Origin: Leptospirillum sp.
GTDB taxonomy: Bacteria; Nitrospirota; Leptospirillia; Leptospirillales; Leptospirillaceae
DNA: 28,183 nucleotides
Assembly: GCA_027343785.1 (NCBI GenBank)
Contig: DAHWKF010000044.1
Location: forward strand, 1 to 28,183
Reading direction: 5' to 3'
Positions 24,089 to 28,183 of this stretch are shown here, one piece after another. The stretch's first letter is position 1; every line of letters starts with the position of its first letter. The translations under genes and the position numbers were made by a program. A model generated the notes under the pieces. It was not told the DNA's origin. It made no database searches and saw nothing but the letters and a program-made list of their open reading frames with translations.

Positions 24089-25125
24089 TCCAGAAGTCCT
24101 TCCCGCTCAAGGGCTTCCTCGACCTGATTTACGGAGATGGCTTTCATGCACTGGTTGTCTGGACAGTCCTTGACGAAGGATTGACAGGGTGAACAGGCCA
24201 GACCGGCACGTACCAGTCTTCCCCGGTAAGGTCGGTAGGAGATGTGGTCCCCCGGGCCGAAAAGTACCACCACAGGCTTTCCAACCGCTTGCGCCATATG
24301 CAGTGGACCGGAATCGTTACCAACGGCGCCCCGGGAGAAGGCGAGAATCCCTTTCAGGACGGTCAGGTCGGACTGGCGGATCCAGAGAATACGGGAATCC
24401 GGTTCCGGAAAGAGTTCTTTCAACTGTCCGAATGGCCCTGCATCAAGGGGACCTCCCAGAACGACAATTCTTGTACCCCTCTCCAGAATTCGGATCATGA
24501 GGTCCCGAAAATTCCGGATGGGCCAGTTTTTGTTGGGGAGCCCTGAGCCGGGAAAAACCGCCAGAAATCCTTTTCCGCCATCTGTCGGGAAAGTTCCCAG
24601 CAAGGCTCTGGCCTCTTCAAGATTGTGCGGGTTGATCGTCAATTCCGGAAATTCATTTTTGGGAGAAAATCCAAACCTCCCGATGAGATAAGACTCCTGG
24701 TCAAATAGCTGATTCAGACTATTGGGAATACGCCACCGGTCGGTATAGACCCATCGATCCGGGAAATGAACGTGGTCCCGGAGACCGACCCGCCGGGGGG
24801 CTCCGGATGAAAAGACGATTATTCGGGAACGTGGTCCCCGGGTGAAAAGATCGATCGCCAGATCATAACGTTCCTTTCGGAGATCCAGGAGAAATCGGAA
24901 GTAGTTGAGAAAACCCGGAATTTTTCGATTTTTTTGGCTGTTTTCCCTGGGAAGGACGACAATCCTGTCGATCAACGGCTCTTCGGCAAACAGCTTCTCC
25001 AGCGGCCGATCGAGCAGAAAATGGATCTGGGCGTCAGAACAGGTATCCCGGACTGCGCGTATGGCAGGCAGGACCAGTACCATGTCTCCCAACGCCCGAA
25101 GGCCCACAAAGAGAATTTTTTTCAC
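24085..25125 (-). CDS. GT9 heptosyltransferase-type protein
   Basis: A 346-aa GT9 protein beginning KKILFVGLRALGDMVLVLPA, the most canonical N-terminus of the four GT9 genes here. Later come LAVFPGSGLPNKNWP, RIVVLGGPLD and the donor motif AVGNDSGPLHMAQAVGKPVV. It ends with CSPCQSFVKDCPDNQC. Role: heptose transfer to the LPS core. The GTG start at 25125 is chosen because the fold begins at residue 3; the nearest AAGGA lies 12 nt upstream, which is long. It lies 27 bp after the small Trm112-like gene and overlaps the next GT9 gene by 4 bp. A WaaF- or WaaQ-like function is equally possible. Confidence 0.92.
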   Translation of the reverse strand: MKKILFVGLRALGDMVLVLPAIRAVRDTCSDAQIHFLLDRPLEKLFAEEPLIDRIVVLPRENSQKNRKIPGFLNYFRFLLDLRKERYDLAIDLFTRGPRSRIIVFSSGAPRRVGLRDHVHFPDRWVYTDRWRIPNSLNQLFDQESYLIGRFGFSPKNEFPELTINPHNLEEARALLGTFPTDGGKGFLAVFPGSGLPNKNWPIRNFRDLMIRILERGTRIVVLGGPLDAGPFGQLKELFPEPDSRILWIRQSDLTVLKGILAFSRGAVGNDSGPLHMAQAVGKPVVVLFGPGDHISYRPYRGRLVRAGLACSPCQSFVKDCPDNQCMKAISVNQVEEALEREGLLE

Positions 25126-25152
25126 CCTGAAACACGATCCTTGAGTATTTGT

Positions 25153-25338
25153 TCAGGCCGAAGGCATTCCGGAATAAGGAAGCGCTTCTTCGATCAACAT
25201 CACCGGAATGTCTTCCTTTACCGGATACAGGAGATGACAGGTGTTGCAGGCCAGTCCTTCGGGGTTCTGTACCTGTGAGAGATCTCCCTTGCATTTGGGA
25301 CAGACGAGAACCGACAGCAAAAAAGGGTCAAGGGACAT
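25153..25338 (-). CDS. Trm112-like small zinc protein (YcaR/UPF0434 type)
   Basis: A 61-aa protein: MSLDPFLLSVLVCPKCKGDL, then LACNTC and a closing YPVKEDIPVML. The two C-x-x-C pairs (CPKC, CNTC) form a likely zinc ribbon, and the length is typical of this family. In yeast, Trm112 activates methyltransferases. In E. coli, ycaR lies between lpxK and kdsB, also an LPS setting. The start at 25338 has AAGGAG 6 nt upstream and overlaps the gmhB stop by 11 bp. A 78-aa frame from 25389 lies mostly inside gmhB and is less likely. Its role here may be as a partner or activator of a neighbouring enzyme; that is inference. Confidence 0.87.
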   Translation of the reverse strand: MSLDPFLLSVLVCPKCKGDLSQVQNPEGLACNTCHLLYPVKEDIPVMLIEEALPYSGMPSA

Positions 25339-25933
25339 GAGAGCTCCTTCTGGCGACATGAGATTCGATCTGGGACAGATAGTGCGCAACAGCTTCTGAA
25401 AATGTATCGACCCGAATAACGTTTTCTTGATCGATCAACGTTTGTGTTCCGATATAATATCCGAACACGCCGGCCGCTCGGGCCGCCTCCACATCCCGGA
25501 GGGAATCTCCCACCATCATGGCATTTTCGGGACTGATCCCGAAATAACGAATTGCCTCCGATAGGAGACCGGGCATGGGCTTACGGCATTCGCATTCCCG
25601 GTCGTACCCGGAGATCTTGCCGTCACGAAGATGAGGACAATACAGGAACAGATCGATCTTCGCACCCTCCTTTTGCAGGAGGAGATTCATATGGTCGTGT
25701 GACTGCCGGAGAAACTCTTCCGAAAAGTAGCCTCGAGCCACCCCGGACTGGTTTGTGGCGACACAGACCGGTATTTTTCGATCGTTCAGCATCCGGATGC
25801 TTTCAATGACTCCCGGAAGAAATTTTATATCCTCAATACGGGAGAGATAGGGGACATCCCGGATCAGGGTTCCGTCCCGGTCTGTGATGACCAGCCCGGA
25901 GACCTCCGACGGTTCCCGATACGCCAATTTCAT
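25328..25933 (-). CDS. gmhB: D-glycero-D-manno-heptose 1,7-bisphosphate phosphatase
   Basis: A HAD-superfamily enzyme that removes a phosphate from heptose 1,7-bisphosphate on the way to ADP-heptose. The 201-aa protein has motif I VITDRDGTLI (nucleophile Asp and acid/base Asp), VATNQSGVARG, the family's structural zinc loop CPH followed by CECRKPMPG, and motif IV MVGDSLRDVEAARAAG. The zinc loop separates GmhB from other HAD phosphatases; histidinol phosphatase is the main alternative. The start is the ATG at 25933, overlapping the GT9 stop (ATGA). A 352-aa frame reaching 26386 is a read-back into the GT9 gene. gmhA and hldE are not in the window. Confidence 0.93.
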   Translation of the reverse strand: MKLAYREPSEVSGLVITDRDGTLIRDVPYLSRIEDIKFLPGVIESIRMLNDRKIPVCVATNQSGVARGYFSEEFLRQSHDHMNLLLQKEGAKIDLFLYCPHLRDGKISGYDRECECRKPMPGLLSEAIRYFGISPENAMMVGDSLRDVEAARAAGVFGYYIGTQTLIDQENVIRVDTFSEAVAHYLSQIESHVARRSSHVP

Positions 25934-26937
25934 TTCCTTTCCAGAGCAAATATGTCTTCCCTGATTGTGTTCCAGACACGTTCGGGTGTCAAAAGGTCCA
26001 TGCACCGGTGATCGATGGGGCAATACCGCAACAAACACGGAGAACAACGCACCGGTTCCCGGAGAAGACGAATTTTTCCGGACATGGGTCCGGTCGCGAC
26101 CGGATCCGTCGGGCCGAACAGGGCGACTCCCCGCATGTCTAGCGCTGCCCCCAAATGCATCATGCCCGAATCGTTCGAAATCAGGTAATGGCAAAATGAC
26201 AGGAGTCCGATGCTTTCGGAAAGGGGCATTTTTCCATCCGTCGAGGCCAGACGCTGGTCGTCCACCTTGGCCATAATCTCCCTGGTGACATGCCTGTCCT
26301 GTTCTCCGGAGAAGAGAATAGCACCTGCCTGGGGTAGAGTGTCCAGAATTTTCCTGATCAGGGATACATAATAATCTGATGGCCACATCTTGGCGGACCC
26401 GTAATTCGCACCGGGATTAATGGCGATCAGCCGTCGATCCCGCAAGTGGTTCCTGTCGATAAATATTTTCGCTTTTTCCATCCTGTTTTCCGAAAGGACG
26501 AGGCGGGGGGGAAGGACAGGAAGAGGACCCAAGACAGACTCCGCCAGTTCACGGTAGTAAGTGGACTGATGAAGGTGGCGGGATTTCCAGCTTTCATAAT
26601 TCAGCGCTTTGGATAATAAAAAGGAACGGCCTTCGGACGCGTATCCGATCCGGTTGGGAAATCCCTTCCTCCACAGGGTCAAGGCTGACCGGAAGGACAA
26701 GGGAAAAACCAGAGTTAGCGTTTCAGGACTTTTCGGGAATTGTTGGTTGTTTTCATATCCGAGAACCTGATCGACTACGGGAGATATGGCATAAACGTCT
26801 TTTGTCCGGTCAGGAGCCAAAACGAAAATTGTCCCGTTCGGCAATCTGTCACGAATCCCCTCCACTGCAGAGAGAGACATGACCGCATCGCCGATCCAGT
26901 TCAGTCCATAAATATAAACGGAAGATGTTCTGTTAAT
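25930..26937 (-). CDS. GT9 heptosyltransferase-type protein, start codon unclear
   Basis: A GT9 protein with FVLAPDRTKDVYAISP, LIAINPGANYGSAKMWP, ISNDSGMMHLGAALDMRGVALFG and a C-terminal CSPCLLRYCPIDHRC, the WaaF-like arrangement. The first ATG at 26880 falls within the motif WIGDAVMSLSAV. Starting there would delete the GD Asp that aligns with the catalytic base of WaaC. The frame is open upstream to the GT2 stop at 26994 and encodes VYIYGLNWIGDAV, so the gene extends beyond 26880. No ATG, GTG or TTG exists there; candidates are ATT 26937 (shown here), ATT 26982 or CTG 26991, none with a good Shine-Dalgarno. It may be a start-lost relic after recombination. Confidence 0.83.
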   Translation of the reverse strand: MNRTSSVYIYGLNWIGDAVMSLSAVEGIRDRLPNGTIFVLAPDRTKDVYAISPVVDQVLGYENNQQFPKSPETLTLVFPLSFRSALTLWRKGFPNRIGYASEGRSFLLSKALNYESWKSRHLHQSTYYRELAESVLGPLPVLPPRLVLSENRMEKAKIFIDRNHLRDRRLIAINPGANYGSAKMWPSDYYVSLIRKILDTLPQAGAILFSGEQDRHVTREIMAKVDDQRLASTDGKMPLSESIGLLSFCHYLISNDSGMMHLGAALDMRGVALFGPTDPVATGPMSGKIRLLREPVRCSPCLLRYCPIDHRCMDLLTPERVWNTIREDIFALERK

Positions 26938-26991
26938 CTTTTTGTCTTTTCTATTTCTTTCAGGATGAACAACAACTTTAATCTCGGTCAG

Positions 26992-27996
26992 TTATTGGAA
27001 AAAATGCGTTGTTAAAAGATACTCGATTTCATCTTTTTTCAAAAACATCTTCTCCCCACTACCCTTCTTCAAGTAGAATGTCCGAAGGAACCACTTCCAA
27101 TTCTTGTAGTCAAAAACCCGATATTTGATTGCTTGTTTGATTAAGTGTCTCGAAACGGGAATGCCATTCCCGTATCCCATAAATCCAACACCTGTTTCTC
27201 GTAACCATTGGGATCTGATTCTCCGGAAACCTGTGGGGTCAAACTCGACATCTTTTTCTTGGTTTAATTTGTTTTTCAGGACAGTGAAAAACAGATCCAT
27301 CTTTTTGATAAGGTCCACCGAGGAAACCTGGGAATCCTTGACTCCTTTATATGAAATTGAAGGCATCCTCACCCGAACCAGACTTTGGGGAACTTGTACA
27401 AGTTTTCCCGCTAGATACATTTTGAAATTGAACTCGTCATCCTCGAGTAACCTTGGGTTAAATCCTTCATTAAAGCATCCAACTTTTATTGCCGTTTCTT
27501 TTTTAAAAAACCATGTAGAGGGGTGAGCATAAAACATATTTTTTAACGATAATGCGCTTATCCAGTTTTTATGCTCAAATCTTACCTGTTCCAGCATCTG
27601 GTCATTATTCCAATTGACGCGATCATAATACGACGAAAGAAGAGATACACCCTTCCCGTATTCAAGAAAGTAGTGGTATTGCACATCAATCCTTTCCGGG
27701 CTCATGATGTCATCGCCTTCCATCATGACAATAAATTGACCCAGACTTTCCTGAATCCCCCGATTGCGGGCACTCGGAGCTCCTTGCTTCGTCTCTTTAA
27801 TCAATCGAATGATTTCTGGATACTTTTCCTTATACTCATTTAAAATTTTTAAGGATTCTTCATCGCAATTGTTATCTATCAAAAGAATCTCGTAATGTCC
27901 TTTATAGGTCTGCGACAAGGCTGATCCGATTGAATCATGCAAGAGATCTTTTTCTCGATAAACTGGAATTATGACTGAAATTTCAGGATGGTTCAT
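26992..27996 (-). CDS. GT2 family glycosyltransferase, AT-rich
   Basis: A 334-aa GT-A glycosyltransferase: EISVIIPVYREKDLLHDSI, ILLIDNNCDEE, the donor-site MMEGDDIMSPER (D-D metal motif), and RLLEDDEFNFKMYLAG with the E-D-D catalytic base region. It should add a sugar to the LPS core or O-antigen in the cytoplasm. I start at the ATG at 27996, close to the fold start; an ATG at 28014 six codons upstream is an alternative. Codon use is clearly AT-rich (many AAA, AAT, TTT), unlike every other gene here, so it was probably acquired. It is first in the minus-strand heptose cluster, and its TAA is followed at once by the open frame of the next GT9. Confidence 0.9.
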   Translation of the reverse strand: MNHPEISVIIPVYREKDLLHDSIGSALSQTYKGHYEILLIDNNCDEESLKILNEYKEKYPEIIRLIKETKQGAPSARNRGIQESLGQFIVMMEGDDIMSPERIDVQYHYFLEYGKGVSLLSSYYDRVNWNNDQMLEQVRFEHKNWISALSLKNMFYAHPSTWFFKKETAIKVGCFNEGFNPRLLEDDEFNFKMYLAGKLVQVPQSLVRVRMPSISYKGVKDSQVSSVDLIKKMDLFFTVLKNKLNQEKDVEFDPTGFRRIRSQWLRETGVGFMGYGNGIPVSRHLIKQAIKYRVFDYKNWKWFLRTFYLKKGSGEKMFLKKDEIEYLLTTHFFQ

Positions 27997-28108
27997 CCAT
28001 ACCCCGCTTACCATAGCATTTAAGGTGAAATGATAGTTTTTAATCCTACAATTTTATTCGATTGAGTCCATATAATGCTGTAAATTCCGATGGTCAAGAA
28101 TTGAAAAA

Positions 28109-28177
28109 AGCCATCGATCTTCCCGAGAATAGGCGTTGCCCAAACAACCTGTTCTCAACCTGGAGGAATCGATGGCT
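28109..28177. repeat. 10-bp inverted repeat masking a start codon
   Basis: AGCCATCGAT (28109-28118) and its exact complement ATCGATGGCT (28168-28177) are 49 nt apart. The second arm covers the ATG at 28172 and abuts the GGAGG Shine-Dalgarno at 28162-28166. In mRNA the pairing would hide the start. The gap 28015-28171 is AT-rich, with a lone TATAAT at 28071, and holds no other feature I can support. Confidence 0.6.
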
Positions 28178-28183
28178 GACTTT
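28172..28183 (+). CDS. Start of an unidentified gene (cut by window edge)
   Basis: Only four codons, MADF, are inside the window. The ATG is preceded by GGAGG with 5 nt spacing. An AT-rich leader with a TATAAT at 28071, a start-masking inverted repeat and an AT-rich acquired neighbour are compatible with a mobile-element transposase, but the protein cannot be identified from four residues. Confidence 0.45.

Noticed and set aside
25934..26386. N-terminal extension of gmhB to 352 aa
   Set aside because: The added part reads back through the GT9 gene in another frame. The HAD domain and the ATGA overlap fix the start at 25933.
1..28183. CRISPR array, tRNA or rRNA genes
   Set aside because: I saw no regularly spaced direct repeats, no cloverleaf-like segments and no rRNA-like stretches on either strand.

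Overview
The window reads as a chromosome segment of a Gram-negative (diderm) bacterium with a heptose-containing lipopolysaccharide. It holds four GT9 heptosyltransferase-type proteins, a GmhB-type heptose bisphosphate phosphatase, an O-antigen ligase/polymerase-type membrane protein, two GT39 membrane transferases and a Lys/Ala/Pro-linker periplasmic protein. The DNA is moderately GC-rich, with tightly packed genes and many 4-bp stop/start overlaps. The protein style suggests a Nitrospirota acidophile such as Leptospirillum. That is recollection, not a database result.

Layout. From 1 to about 16376 nearly everything lies on the minus strand. Read in transcription order, an O-antigen ligase/polymerase-like protein is followed by a YacL-type PIN/TRAM membrane protein, fused ispDF, cysE, a PAP2 phosphatase, a GT39 transferase, a GT9 transferase with a cysteine-rich N-terminus, a DPM1-like GT2 synthase, a second GT39, purH, purD and a YrdC/TsaC protein. 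Then comes a small secreted peptidoglycan-binding protein with its own near-consensus promoter, perfect Shine-Dalgarno and strong terminator, followed by rsmD, coaD and an aspartate aminotransferase cut by the left edge. A patatin-like lipase (minus) and bioA (plus) diverge at about 17.4 kb. The plus-strand island bioA, a DUF4412-like secreted protein and a diacylglycerol-kinase-like protein ends convergently at 20.73 kb.

From 20.74 to 28.0 kb a second minus-strand cluster makes and transfers heptose. In transcription order it holds an AT-rich GT2, GT9, gmhB, a 61-aa Trm112-like protein, GT9, GT9, a polysaccharide deacetylase, a GT4 transferase and a DUF433 protein. The last 12 bases are the start of a plus-strand gene whose start codon lies in one arm of a 10-bp inverted repeat.

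How it fits together (inference): the right cluster would build and extend the LPS core. In the left cluster the DPM1-like synthase would charge a polyprenyl phosphate with sugar, the GT39 proteins would transfer that sugar on the outer face of the inner membrane, the PAP2 enzyme would recycle lipid carrier, and the ligase/polymerase would handle O-antigen. IspDF supplies isoprenoid precursor for the same carrier. The most useful anomalies are two genes whose conserved N-termini extend upstream of any ATG/GTG/TTG, namely the diacylglycerol-kinase-like gene (probable CTG start with a good Shine-Dalgarno) and the last GT9 gene (catalytic Asp upstream of the first ATG). Others are a terminator 10 nt before rsmD, a DUF433 gene coupled to a glycosyltransferase, and a marked excess of the palindrome TCCGGA. 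I saw no tRNA, rRNA, CRISPR array or complete insertion sequence.
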